From Streptomyces alboflavus (GTDB taxonomy: Bacteria > Actinomycetota > Actinomycetes > Streptomycetales > Streptomycetaceae), in assembly GCF_000716675.1 (NCBI RefSeq), contig NZ_JNXT01000021.1, forward strand, positions 1-64,000: DNA of 64,000 nucleotides. Direction: 5' to 3'. Positions 24,867 through 33,449 of the stretch are shown piece after piece. The notes under the pieces were generated by a model that saw nothing but the letters and a program-made list of their open reading frames with translations, was not told the origin of the DNA and did not search any database. The translations under genes and the position numbers were made by a program. Numbering within the stretch: position 1 is the stretch's first letter; every line of letters starts with the position of its first letter.

Positions 24867-25530
24867 GGGGCGCGCGGGACGGCGGGACCGTCGGAAAGTC
24901 GTCGGTGCCGCCGGTACTGCCGGTGCCGCTCGTGCCGCCCGTGGGGGCGGGCGGGGTCGTCGGGGGTGCGGGTTCCGCAGGGGTCACCGGCGGCGCCGGG
25001 GCCGGGGTTGCCGGGGCCGCCGGAGGGTTCGCCGCCGCCGGGGTGCCGGTCGGCGCGGGTGCCTCGGGGACTGCCGGGGCTCCGGGAGCGGCGGCGGCCG
25101 CGCGGGCCACGGGCGCCTCCGGGACCACCGGAGCCTTGGAGGCCTCGCGCGCCCCGGGCCTCTTCCCCGGGGAACGGGCCGCGTTGCGCATCACGACGGC
25201 GGCCACGGCGAGCAGCGCGGTCACGATCAGCGCGGCCGCCCACCCGGGCAGGCCGAGGGCGATGACCAGGCCGAGGGTGAGCGCGGCGGCGGCGCCCGCG
25301 TACAGGGCGGCGGCGCCGGAGGACGCGTACAGCGCGGCCCTTCGGCGCTGCTTGCGCGCCACCGCGGAGGCCTCCGTGCGCAGTTCCTCGCGCAACTCGT
25401 GGTGCAGCTCCTCCCGCAGCGACTGCCGCACCGTCTGCCGCAGGGACTCGTCCACCGCGTCGCGGACGACCTGCGACAGGGCGTCGCCCAGGGTGTCCGT
25501 CAGCGGTGCGTTCTTGTCCTGGACCGGCAT
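24841..25530 (-). CDS. membrane protein with holin-like middle region and Pro/Ala tail
   Basis: A 229-residue protein. Residues about 1-60 form a charged helical segment (LREELHHELREELRTE); 65-115 hold two adjacent membrane helices (LYAGAAAALTLGLVIALGLP, WAAALIVTALLAVAAVVM), the pattern of phage-holin-family/DUF1469 proteins of actinobacteria; the last ~110 residues are a disordered Pro/Ala/Thr linker. GGAAGGA precedes the ATG at 25530. The family label does not mean a phage origin: no phage genes are near. Confidence 0.75.
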   Translation of the reverse strand: MPVQDKNAPLTDTLGDALSQVVRDAVDESLRQTVRQSLREELHHELREELRTEASAVARKQRRRAALYASSGAAALYAGAAAALTLGLVIALGLPGWAAALIVTALLAVAAVVMRNAARSPGKRPGAREASKAPVVPEAPVARAAAAAPGAPAVPEAPAPTGTPAAANPPAAPATPAPAPPVTPAEPAPPTTPPAPTGGTSGTGSTGGTDDFPTVPPSRAPLRPPNPPV

Positions 25531-25665
25531 GTTCTCGTCCTTCCTTCCGGAGCGGTCGGGGCGGACGAGTACCCGGCGCCCGCGTCGCGTAACGGCGCGG
25601 GGCCGCCGGTGCCCGAGAACCGGAAACGATCTCGTGTCCGCGCGGCGCCAACTAGGCTCGTCCCC

Positions 25666-26025
25666 ATGGAGATCCTGGGAACCGTGCTGCGCGTCTGCGT
25701 CAGCGACTTGGAGGCGTCCGTCACGTTCTACGAACGGCTGACGGGCAGCACCGCGATGCGCTTCGAGCGGGGTGGCGTCGCCGTCGCCTCGGTCGGCTGC
25801 TTTCTGCTCATGAGCGGCCCCGAGGCGGAGTTGGAGGTGCTGCGCAAGGTCGCGGCGACCATCGCCGTCAAGGACATCGACGAGGCGCTCGCGACCCTCA
25901 CCGCCTCCGGCGCGCACATCGTCGCGGGCCCCGTGCCCACCCCCGCGGGACGCAACCTCATCGCGATGCACCCCGACGGCGCGGTCTTCGAGTACGTCGA
26001 CCGGAACGCCCCCGCCCCCCACTGA
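25666..26025 (+). CDS. VOC-family protein (glyoxalase/bleomycin-resistance fold)
   Basis: A 119-residue single VOC domain, with the opening VLRVCVSDLEASVTFYERLTG and the closing MHPDGAVFEYVDR. Such domains bind divalent metals or act as small-molecule binders and isomerases. The segment TIAVKDIDEALATLTASG is the second beta-alpha module. The ATG at 25666 lacks a ribosome-binding site but has TAGGCT seven bases before it, suggesting a leaderless transcript. The following 150 bases to the next gene contain no clear feature. Confidence 0.85.
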   Translation: MEILGTVLRVCVSDLEASVTFYERLTGSTAMRFERGGVAVASVGCFLLMSGPEAELEVLRKVAATIAVKDIDEALATLTASGAHIVAGPVPTPAGRNLIAMHPDGAVFEYVDRNAPAPH

Positions 26026-26175
26026 TCCCCACCCGCACCCACGAGCACCCGCCCGTCACCCCCGCCCCGGCACCGCACCGGGGCGGACCAGGGCGGACCG
26101 GGACGGCGTGGGCGCGGAAGCGGGCCGACGCGCTCCGGCAGCGGCCGAGGCCCCCGGCTCACCGCACAGGCACCC

Positions 26176-28134
26176 TCATGGCCGCATCCGGAAGTCGTAC
26201 CTCTCCGGCAGGGGTTCGTCCGACACCGCCGCCCACACCTCGCCTATGACCTCGTCGGCCTCCCGGAGGTCGGCCACCTCGAAGCCCTCCTCGAAAACGG
26301 CGCGAGCAGCGCGGAGTTCGCCCTCCGCAAGGAGCAACTGGGCCTCGATCAGCCGGAATCGGCCCGTCTGGCGCGTGTGCGCGTGCAGGCGGTCCCAGAC
26401 GCTCCGCGCCGCCTCCGCGCGCCCCGCGGCCACCAGGGCGCCGATGACCTCCCGGCCGAGGGCGGCGGTCGCCGCGGACCACACCACGCCGTCGTCGCGA
26501 CGCTCGGCGCACAGGTCGTCGAAGGCCTCGGCGTACCGGTCGGCGGCGCGCTCCACATGGCCGGACTCCTGGTCGGCGACGGCGAGGCAGCGCAGCAACG
26601 GCCAGCGGGACGGGGCGAGTTCCAGGCCGCGCTCCCAGCTGCGCACCGCCTGGGCCAGGTCCCCGGCGTGCCACTGGGCGACGCCGAGGTGGTACTCGGC
26701 GTGCGGCCGCGCGGGCGCGGTCTCCAGCATGTCCCGCCAGTGCGGGGCGACCAGGGTGGGCCCGGGCGGCCCGACCTTCCGGGGCTCCGGCACGGCCCCG
26801 CTGTGCAGCAGTTCCAGCCACGGCTCCTGTTCGGGGCCGAGCGTGGCCTCCGCGAAGGGCGTGCCTGGCAGCTTGTACTGCCCGCGCAGGACTTCGAGGG
26901 CGCCCCACCCCGACCCGACGGCGAGGGTCTCCTCCGGCTCGGCGTCGGCGCGGGGCCGCCACTGGTCGTAGGCGGCGTCCACGGCCGCGGCGGGCAGCGC
27001 CTGTGCGAGCCGTGCCTGCGCCTCGCCGCGCGCGGCCGCCCAGTCGGCGCCGTGCACGACGTCCGGGTCGGCGGTGAGCGGCCCGTACGACTCCAGCCAC
27101 GCGAACTCGCTCTCCGCGTCGAGGCGTACGTGCTCCAGCTGGGTGCGCGCGAGCCCGGCCTGGATCTCGGCGTAGCCGCCGGTGCCGGGTTCGGTGAGCC
27201 AGCGCTGCCAGCGGCGCCCGCCCGTGCCGGTGCCCCACACGAAGAGCTTGCGGCCGCGCAGCGTCGGCGTGGAGGTCTGCGCGAGGCCGTGCCCGTCCTC
27301 GTCGAGGGCGGCGATCCAGCGGCGCGCCCCGTCCGGGACGTCGTAGAAGTAGTCGGCGGGGAACTCGGCGCGCGGCGGCCGGGTGCGGTCCACGCCGTCG
27401 TGCTCGGGCACCGGCACCTTCCGCAGGGTGCGCGCGTAGCCGTAGTGCCAGGCCTCGTCGGCGGGGGCGAGGACCCTGCGCTCCTCGGGCACGGCGATGT
27501 TGGACCACCAGTAGACAGGCACGGGCCGCTCGTGGGGGTTGCGGATCCGCACGCCGACGTGCAGGAAGTCGGAGTCCTCCGGCAGCCACAGGTCGACCTG
27601 GAAGGGGATGTCGCGCAGCCGCTCCCACTCCCACAGGCGCACCATCTCGCCGCCGTCGGGCGCGGTCAGGCGGGCGGCGTGCAGGGGCGCGCAGGACAGC
27701 GCGGTGTGGCCGGTGGCGCCGATGTTCCACTCGATGCCGCCGGAGTACCAGGCGCCGTTGAGCGCGAAGTCGGCGGGCTGGAACACCGGGTTGCGGTAGA
27801 GGAGTTCGCGGCCGGTCGGCTTGTGGAAGAGGGAGTGGATCCGGCCGCCGAGGCCGGGCAGGACCGTGACGCGCAACCGGGTGTTCTCGATGACGAGGGT
27901 GTCGAAGGACGTGGGGGTCCGCTCGCGGCCGTAGCCGTCGCGGACGCGCGCGGGCAGCACCGACCGGAGCGGTTCGTAGGTGAGCTGCCGCGCCATGTCG
28001 CGCGGCAGCCCCTCGAGGTCCTTGTCGTCGAGGCCGTGCGCCGCGTCGAGCGGCTTGAGCGGCGGCAGCGGGTTCTCCGGTCCCAACTCGGCGGCCGGCA
28101 GGGTCGTGGTGTCGCGTCGCACGGTCGTCGCCAA
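26176..28134 (-). CDS. DUF5107 domain and TPR protein, carbohydrate-related
   Basis: A 652-residue protein. Residues about 25-330 match the DUF5107 beta-sandwich (VTVLPGLGGRIHSLFHKPTGRELLY and GAWYSGGIEWNIG), which resembles galactose-mutarotase-like folds of sugar enzymes. The rest holds TPR-like helical repeats (EYHLGVAQWHAGDLAQAVRSWERGLELAP). Members often sit near carbohydrate-use genes; none is adjacent here. I chose TTG 28134 because GAGGAG lies six bases upstream and the protein then begins LATTVRRDTTTLPAAELG; an ATG at 28194 would add 20 residues without a ribosome-binding site. Confidence 0.82.
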   Translation of the reverse strand: MATTVRRDTTTLPAAELGPENPLPPLKPLDAAHGLDDKDLEGLPRDMARQLTYEPLRSVLPARVRDGYGRERTPTSFDTLVIENTRLRVTVLPGLGGRIHSLFHKPTGRELLYRNPVFQPADFALNGAWYSGGIEWNIGATGHTALSCAPLHAARLTAPDGGEMVRLWEWERLRDIPFQVDLWLPEDSDFLHVGVRIRNPHERPVPVYWWSNIAVPEERRVLAPADEAWHYGYARTLRKVPVPEHDGVDRTRPPRAEFPADYFYDVPDGARRWIAALDEDGHGLAQTSTPTLRGRKLFVWGTGTGGRRWQRWLTEPGTGGYAEIQAGLARTQLEHVRLDAESEFAWLESYGPLTADPDVVHGADWAAARGEAQARLAQALPAAAVDAAYDQWRPRADAEPEETLAVGSGWGALEVLRGQYKLPGTPFAEATLGPEQEPWLELLHSGAVPEPRKVGPPGPTLVAPHWRDMLETAPARPHAEYHLGVAQWHAGDLAQAVRSWERGLELAPSRWPLLRCLAVADQESGHVERAADRYAEAFDDLCAERRDDGVVWSAATAALGREVIGALVAAGRAEAARSVWDRLHAHTRQTGRFRLIEAQLLLAEGELRAARAVFEEGFEVADLREADEVIGEVWAAVSDEPLPERYDFRMRP

Positions 28135-28259
28135 GGCATCCTCCTCAGTTCGAGGACGCTGTGCGCCCCCGGTCCTCCGTTGACCATGGAACACGCTCGG
28201 CCCCGCTCCGGCCAGGGCCTTCGCCGGTCAGGATTGCGCACGGATCCCGCAGCGAACGG

Positions 28260-29156
28260 TCAGGACTCCGCGAAGGCCGCCACGACCACGTCGGTGAGGA
28301 CGTCGCCCGCGGTGCCGTCCGGGTCCAGGTCGGGGTCGTAGATCGTGACGTTGAGGCCGACGCAGCGCGGGGAGCGGACCAACGGGCGCAGCAGCGCGAG
28401 GAGTTCGTCGGGGTGCAGGCCGTCCGCGTCGGGGCTGTCGACAGCCGGCATCACGGCGGGGTCGAGGACGTCGGCGTCGAGGTGCACCCAGAAGCCCTCC
28501 AGGGTGTCGTGTTCCAGGCTGCGGACGGCGGAGCGGGCGACGTCGTCGGCGCCCCACTGGCGCAGTTCGCCGACGGTGACGGTGGCTATGCCGAGTTCGC
28601 CGAGCTCGGAGCGGTCCTCGTCCTCGTCGCGCATCCCGAAGAGCCGTACGTCCTCGTCGCGCAGATAGGGGCCGAGCCCCTCGATGTCGGAGAGGTCGCG
28701 CTGGCCGCGGCCGGTGGCGAGGGCCAGCTCCTCGCCGCCCGCGGCGCCGACGCGGTCGGAGTTGCCCGGGTGGCGGAAGTCCGCGGAGGCGTCGATCGCG
28801 GCGAGGCCGAAGCGTCCGATCCGGCGCAGCGCGAGAGACGCGCCGAGCTGGATGGAGCAGTCGCCGCCGAGGACGACGGGCAGGTCACCGGCGCGCACAT
28901 GCCGCTCGATGCGGTCGGCGAGCTGCGGCGTGTAGGCGGCGATGGCGGCGGCGTTGAAGACGCCGTCGCCCTCCTTCCAGTCGCCGCGGTCGTAGCGCGG
29001 CGGTACGACGACGCCGCCCTCCACGGCGTCCAGGCGGCGCAGGATGCCGCGCTCGCGCAGCGCTCCGGCAAGCTTGTAGCAGCCGGGTACGGTGCCCGGG
29101 GCGGGCGGACGCAGGCCCAGGTTGGAGGGCGCGTCGATGATCACAACAGTTCGCAT
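28260..29156 (-). CDS. arginase/agmatinase-fold protein with replaced metal ligands
   Basis: A 298-residue ureohydrolase-fold protein. Motifs can be followed: VVLGGDCSI (95-102), AIDASADF (120-127), and HLDADVLDP (225-233). In active arginases the first motif is GGDH and the second is DAHxD; here Cys 100 and Ser 124 replace the two metal-binding histidines, while Asp 122, Asp 126, Asp 227 and Asp 229 remain. GGDC is common in some bacterial relatives; the second loss is more unusual to me. The start is ATG 29156, nine bases after GGAGG; the ATG at 29165 abuts the ribosome-binding site. Confidence 0.85.
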   Translation of the reverse strand: MRTVVIIDAPSNLGLRPPAPGTVPGCYKLAGALRERGILRRLDAVEGGVVVPPRYDRGDWKEGDGVFNAAAIAAYTPQLADRIERHVRAGDLPVVLGGDCSIQLGASLALRRIGRFGLAAIDASADFRHPGNSDRVGAAGGEELALATGRGQRDLSDIEGLGPYLRDEDVRLFGMRDEDEDRSELGELGIATVTVGELRQWGADDVARSAVRSLEHDTLEGFWVHLDADVLDPAVMPAVDSPDADGLHPDELLALLRPLVRSPRCVGLNVTIYDPDLDPDGTAGDVLTDVVVAAFAES

Positions 29157-29258
29157 GCCGCTCATCCTCCGTGACCGGCACGACCGCTTTCAATGGCCTT
29201 TGGCCGCCGTCCTTCGCCGGTCCGCCCGGGCCGCCGCCGACGGCGAGCCCCGCCCAGG

Positions 29259-29819
29259 TCAGCCGAGGGTTTCGGCGGGCGTCATCTCGGTGGTGAGGGC
29301 CCAGCGCTGGTGGTCGCGCCAGGCGCCGTCGATGAACAGGAAGCGGGGGGAGAACCCTTCGAGGCGGAAGCCCGCGCGGCGGGCGAGCGCGATGGAGGCG
29401 GCGTTGCGCGGCTGGACGTTGATCTCCAGGCGGTGCAGGCGCAGCTCCCCGAAGGCGTGACGCACGACGAGCCCGAGCGCCTCCCCCATGAACCCGCGCC
29501 CCGCCGCGTGCGCGAACGCGCCGTAGCCGAGGGCCCCGCACCGGAAGCCGCCCTCGACGATGTTGTTGATGTTGATGAACCCCGCGAGGGCGCCGTCGGC
29601 CCGGTCGTACACGAGGCAACCGGCCTTGGTGGGGTCCTCGATGAGCGTGCGCGCGTACGCCGTGTAGGTCTCGGCCGTCGTCGGCGGGAACAGCCAGGGC
29701 CGGTGCAGGGCGCCGCTCTCCCGGGCCCGGGCGGTGAACTCGGCGGCGTCCTCGTACGTGTAGGGGCGTATGCCCACGCGGGGGCCTTCGGCGAGCGGGG
29801 CGGGGCGGGTGTGCGGCAT
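29259..29819 (-). CDS. GNAT-family N-acetyltransferase, RimJ-like
   Basis: A 186-residue single GNAT domain of the RimJ/RimL type: RPYTYEDAAEFTARARES at the start, the acetyl-CoA-binding AAGRGFMGEALGLVVRHAF (around 108-126), and HRLEINVQPRNAASIALARRAGF, the family's C-terminal motif. It would acetylate protein N termini or a small amine. The gene stands between the arginase-fold gene and a small membrane protein, all on the minus strand, with gaps of about 75 bases or more, so an operon is uncertain. Confidence 0.88.
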   Translation of the reverse strand: MPHTRPAPLAEGPRVGIRPYTYEDAAEFTARARESGALHRPWLFPPTTAETYTAYARTLIEDPTKAGCLVYDRADGALAGFININNIVEGGFRCGALGYGAFAHAAGRGFMGEALGLVVRHAFGELRLHRLEINVQPRNAASIALARRAGFRLEGFSPRFLFIDGAWRDHQRWALTTEMTPAETLG

Positions 29820-29896
29820 CCGGCCACGCTACCCGGCGGCCGGTGAGGTCACCGGGCGCGGTCGCGCCCGCCCGAGGAGCGCGCCCCCGGCGGCCG

Positions 29897-30148
29897 TCAC
29901 TTGCGGCGGCTGACGAAGAACGCCCCGCACAGGGCGCCGATCAGGCCGGTGCCGAGCAGTGCCATCCACAGCGGCACGGTGACTTCCGGGATCAGGAGCC
30001 GGATCTTGGTGCTGCGGGTGTTCTCGAAGATGAAGACGAGCGTGAGGAGGGCGATCGCCGCGACGGTCACCCTGCCGGGCGTCATCAGCGCGCCCACGCC
30101 GCCCTTCGAGGGGCTCGTGGAGCCGCCCGTGGAGCTCTTGGGGCTCAT
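29897..30148 (-). CDS. small LapA/DUF1049-type membrane protein
   Basis: An 83-residue protein with a soluble Ser/Gly-rich N terminus and two membrane helices: VTVAAIALLTLVFIFENT and LWMALLGTGLIGALCGAFF. The FENTRSTKIRLLIPEVTVPLW segment between them is the mark of the DUF1049 (LapA) family, lipopolysaccharide-assembly-like proteins found widely, also in Gram-positives. The ATG at 30148 has GGAAGGG upstream. Confidence 0.85.
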   Translation of the reverse strand: MSPKSSTGGSTSPSKGGVGALMTPGRVTVAAIALLTLVFIFENTRSTKIRLLIPEVTVPLWMALLGTGLIGALCGAFFVSRRK

Positions 30149-30347
30149 GTCTGGACCCTTCCGTTCCGTCGGAGCGCCGGCCGCTCCCCCGGGTCCAGGA
30201 TGGGCAGTGGCACCGGATCCCGCGCGGTGGGTGTCGCCGGGGGCGGGACGGGGTGGGCCATTCGGGTGACGGCACAGGCGCGGGAGGGCCCACTCGCGCC
30301 GTGCCCGGCCCCTGCACGCCGCGCCCGACCCTCCCCCCCGCCCGGCC

Positions 30348-31436
30348 TCAGCCCGTGCGCTCACCCAGCGCCGGTGTGTCCAGGCGCAGCGTCCCCGTCT
30401 CCGCGTCCAACTCCCCCGGCACCCCGAACGGGATCGTCAGCGCCCCCTCGCGGTGGCCGAATCCGAACTCCTCCACGACCGGCACGCCGAGACCCCCGAG
30501 CCGGTCGCGCAGGACCGCGCGCACGGCGTCGTAGGGGCCGCACTCCTCCCAGGAGCCGAGGGCGACGCCCGTGACGCCGTCGAGTTGTCCGGCGCGCAGG
30601 AGTTGGGTGAGGTACCGGTCGAGCCGGTAGGGCTCCTCGTCCGTGTCCTCCAGGAACAGCAGCCCGCCCCGCGCCGGCAGGCGCGTCCCCGGCACCCCGA
30701 GGTCCGCGGCCAGCAGGGACAGACAGCCGCCGAAGGTGACCCCGCGGGCCCGGCCCCCGACGAGGGGAAGGCCGGTCGAGTCGATGACCTGGACCGCCTC
30801 CGGCTCGAAGAGGGTGAGCCGCAGGTGTTCCTGGGCGCGGGCGTTCTTCAGGAAGTCGGACGCGGCCACCATCGGCCCGTGCAGGGTGACGACGCCGAGG
30901 CGCCGCGCGATCGCCTCGTGCAGCGTGGTGATGTCGCTGAACCCGAGGAACACCTTGGGCGGGAAGGCACGCAGGGCATTGAAGTCGATCAGCTCCACCA
31001 TCCGCGCCGCGCCGTAGCCGCCGCGCGCGCAGAACACGCCCGCCACGGACGGATCGCGCCAGGCCCGCTCCAGGTCCCGGGCCCGGTCGGCGTCCTCGCC
31101 CGCGAGGTAGTCGAACTCCCGGTGCACGTCTAGGACGTGGGGCGCGACGACGGGCTCCAGGTCCCAGCCGCGCAGGATGTCGAGGCCCGCTTCGAGCCGG
31201 TGCTCGGGCACGGGCCCGCTGGGCGCGACGACGGCGACCCGGTCGCCGGGGACGAGGCGGGGCGGGCGGACCAGGGGCGGCAGGGCGACCGCGGGCGCGG
31301 GTGGGGGCGGGGACGGGGGCACGGTGAGCTTCGGGCTGCCGGACCGCTCGGACACGGGTACCCCGGACACGGGCCGCTCGGACACGGGCACCTCGGACAC
31401 GGGCCGCTCGGACAAGGGCTCCTCGGATCCGCTCAC
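30348..31436 (-). CDS. LD-carboxypeptidase, S66 family, with repetitive N-terminal extension
   Basis: A 362-residue serine peptidase of family S66 (LdcA/MccF). The nucleophile elbow GFSDITTLH, acidic FLEDTDEEPYRLD, and FGHREGALTIPFG with the catalytic His are all there. The family removes D-amino acids from L-D peptide bonds in wall fragments, or detoxifies microcin-like peptides. The first ~60 residues are unusual: repeats of VSERPVS/VPVSER followed by a Pro run, encoded by a 24-base repeat. The start, GTG 31436, overlaps the S9 peptidase stop (GTGA). A start beyond the repeats is possible. It is the fourth gene of the peptidase operon. Confidence 0.85.
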   Translation of the reverse strand: MSGSEEPLSERPVSEVPVSERPVSGVPVSERSGSPKLTVPPSPPPPAPAVALPPLVRPPRLVPGDRVAVVAPSGPVPEHRLEAGLDILRGWDLEPVVAPHVLDVHREFDYLAGEDADRARDLERAWRDPSVAGVFCARGGYGAARMVELIDFNALRAFPPKVFLGFSDITTLHEAIARRLGVVTLHGPMVAASDFLKNARAQEHLRLTLFEPEAVQVIDSTGLPLVGGRARGVTFGGCLSLLAADLGVPGTRLPARGGLLFLEDTDEEPYRLDRYLTQLLRAGQLDGVTGVALGSWEECGPYDAVRAVLRDRLGGLGVPVVEEFGFGHREGALTIPFGVPGELDAETGTLRLDTPALGERTG

Positions 31437-33424
31437 TTGGCGAGCTCCAGCGTGGGTGTGCCGCCTGCCGGGTCGAGGCGGAACACCTGTGCGTACAGGG
31501 AGAGTTCGGCCTCCAGGGCCCTGATCATGGTGTCCGCGCGCCGGAACCCGTGCCCCTCGCCCTCGAAGGCGATGTACGCGTGCGGCACGCCGCGCCGCTG
31601 CATCCGGGTCAGAAGCAGCTCGCACTGCGCGGGCAGGCAGACCACGTCGTCGAGGCCCTGGAGCAGCAGGAACGGCGCGGTGATGCGGTCGGCGTGCCGG
31701 GCGGGCGAGCGTTCCTCGTAGCGGCCCGGCACCTCGGCGTAGGGGCCGACGAGGGTCTCCAGATAGCGCGACTCGAAGTCGTGGGTCTGGCCGTCCTGCC
31801 AGGAGGCGAGGTCCAGGACGGGGTAGATGATGGTGCCGCAGGCGTACACGTCGGTCGTGGTCAGGGAGGCCGCCGCGGTCCAGCCGCCCGCGCTGCCGCC
31901 GCGGATCGCGAGCCGCGCGCGGTCGGCGGTGCCCTCGTCGGCGAGGGCGAGCGCGACGGCCGCGCAGTCGTCGACGTCGGCGATGCCCCACTGCTCGCGC
32001 AGCCGGTTGCGGTAGGCCCTGCCGTACCCCGTGGAGCCGCTGTAGTTGACCTCGGCGACGCCTATGCCCCGGGACGTGAAGTAGGCGATGGCGAGGTCGA
32101 GGACGAGGGGGGCGCGGGAGGTGGGGCCGCCGTGCGCCCACACCACGTAGGGCGGGAGCTCGCCGCCGGGGGCGACGTGGCCGGGGTGGTGCGGCGGGTA
32201 GATGTGGGCGTGGATCTCGCGTCCGGCGGGGCCGAGGAAGGTGCGGATCTGGGGTTCGGGGTAGTACGTGGGGTCGACCGGATCGTCGTGCGCGGCGCCG
32301 ATGACGCGGGCCCTGCCGGTGCGGGTGTCCAGCTCCACGACCTCGTAGGCGCTGCGGGGGCTCGCGGCGATGCCCGCGACGCGGGTGCCGTGGACGGCGA
32401 GCGAGGCCGACCACTCCGACCAGGGGCCCGCCGCGTCGACGACCTCGCCGGTCTCCGGGTCGAGGACGCCGAGCGCGGTGGCGCCGGTGCCGTGCACGAC
32501 CGCGATCAGGCCGCTGTCCAGGGGCGCGAACCAGTTGAGGCCGAGCTGCCACAGGGGCCCGCCGAACTCCTCCTCGCGCGGACAGAGCGCGCTCGCCGTC
32601 CCGTCGGGCTCCGCGCGGTACAGGTTCCACCAGCCGGAGCGGTCGCTGGAGTAGAGCAGCCGCCCGTCGTGCGCCCAGTCGGCCTGCGCGATCGACTCCG
32701 TCGGGCCGCCCGCGAGGACCTGGGCTGCGGCGAAGGTGCCGTCCGCGCTGACGTCGGCGACGAGGAGTTCCGTGCCGTCCCACGGCATCCGCGGGTGGTC
32801 CCAGGCCAGCCAGGCCGCCCGGGTGCCGTCCGGGGAGAGCCGCGGCCCGGTGACGAAGCGGTGCCGCCCGTCGGACAGTTCCCGCAAGCCCGACCGGTCC
32901 TCGGCGGCCGAGCCGTCAAGGGGTACGGCGACCACGACGCGCCGCACGTCGGTGGGCGCGTCGCCGGTGAACTCCTCCAGGACGCACCACACCTCGCCGC
33001 GGTCCGCGTGGACGCGCGGGTCGGCGAAGCGCAGCCCGCCGCCGACGCCGGACAGCGGGGTCAGGGGTCTGGGCTCGGCCTCGGGGACGTCGGGCTCGTG
33101 GGCGTACAGGCGCTGGTCGGTGAAGTCGGCGAACACCACCAGCGGTCCGCGCGGATCACCGGGCCGCGCGGCGGCGGCCCAGGGCAGGCCGCCGTACTCG
33201 ATGACGCGGCTGCGGACGTTCCACGGCGCGGGCAGCACCGACTCCTCGGACCCGTCCGGGCGGCGCCGCACCAGCGCCCGCCGCCCGCCCTCGGCGGGCC
33301 GTGGCTCGGTCCACCAGACCTCGTCCCCCACGAAGCCGACGAAGGCGGGGTGGCCGTCGTGGGCCGCGGCGAGCGCGGCGTCGATCGGGGACCGCCACGA
33401 GCCGTACGGCGTGGTCTTCGCCAT
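31433..33424 (-). CDS. S9-family prolyl-oligopeptidase-like serine peptidase
   Basis: A 663-residue peptidase: an N-terminal beta-propeller (about 1-400) and an alpha/beta-hydrolase domain. The catalytic triad motifs are IRGGSAGGWT (Ser), LLLQGLDDVVC (Asp) and FEGEGHGFR (His). S9 enzymes cleave short peptides after the propeller filters access. There is no signal peptide, so it is cytoplasmic. I used ATG 33424, since GGGGGAG lies nine bases before it; the ATG three codons earlier abuts that site. It lies 25 bases after the M20 stop and overlaps the S66 gene. Confidence 0.9.
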   Translation of the reverse strand: MAKTTPYGSWRSPIDAALAAAHDGHPAFVGFVGDEVWWTEPRPAEGGRRALVRRRPDGSEESVLPAPWNVRSRVIEYGGLPWAAAARPGDPRGPLVVFADFTDQRLYAHEPDVPEAEPRPLTPLSGVGGGLRFADPRVHADRGEVWCVLEEFTGDAPTDVRRVVVAVPLDGSAAEDRSGLRELSDGRHRFVTGPRLSPDGTRAAWLAWDHPRMPWDGTELLVADVSADGTFAAAQVLAGGPTESIAQADWAHDGRLLYSSDRSGWWNLYRAEPDGTASALCPREEEFGGPLWQLGLNWFAPLDSGLIAVVHGTGATALGVLDPETGEVVDAAGPWSEWSASLAVHGTRVAGIAASPRSAYEVVELDTRTGRARVIGAAHDDPVDPTYYPEPQIRTFLGPAGREIHAHIYPPHHPGHVAPGGELPPYVVWAHGGPTSRAPLVLDLAIAYFTSRGIGVAEVNYSGSTGYGRAYRNRLREQWGIADVDDCAAVALALADEGTADRARLAIRGGSAGGWTAAASLTTTDVYACGTIIYPVLDLASWQDGQTHDFESRYLETLVGPYAEVPGRYEERSPARHADRITAPFLLLQGLDDVVCLPAQCELLLTRMQRRGVPHAYIAFEGEGHGFRRADTMIRALEAELSLYAQVFRLDPAGGTPTLELAK

Positions 33425-33449
33425 GTCGTTCATCTCCCCCAAAGGTCGG

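Noticed and set aside
24841..25530. A prophage remnant suggested by the holin-like family
   Set aside because: This family is common on actinobacterial chromosomes and no other phage genes, integrase or att repeats are in the window.
26023..26175. A possible small gene between the VOC and DUF5107 genes
   Set aside because: No frame has a start with ribosome-binding site and codon bias; the stretch is Pro/Arg-like GC-rich noise.
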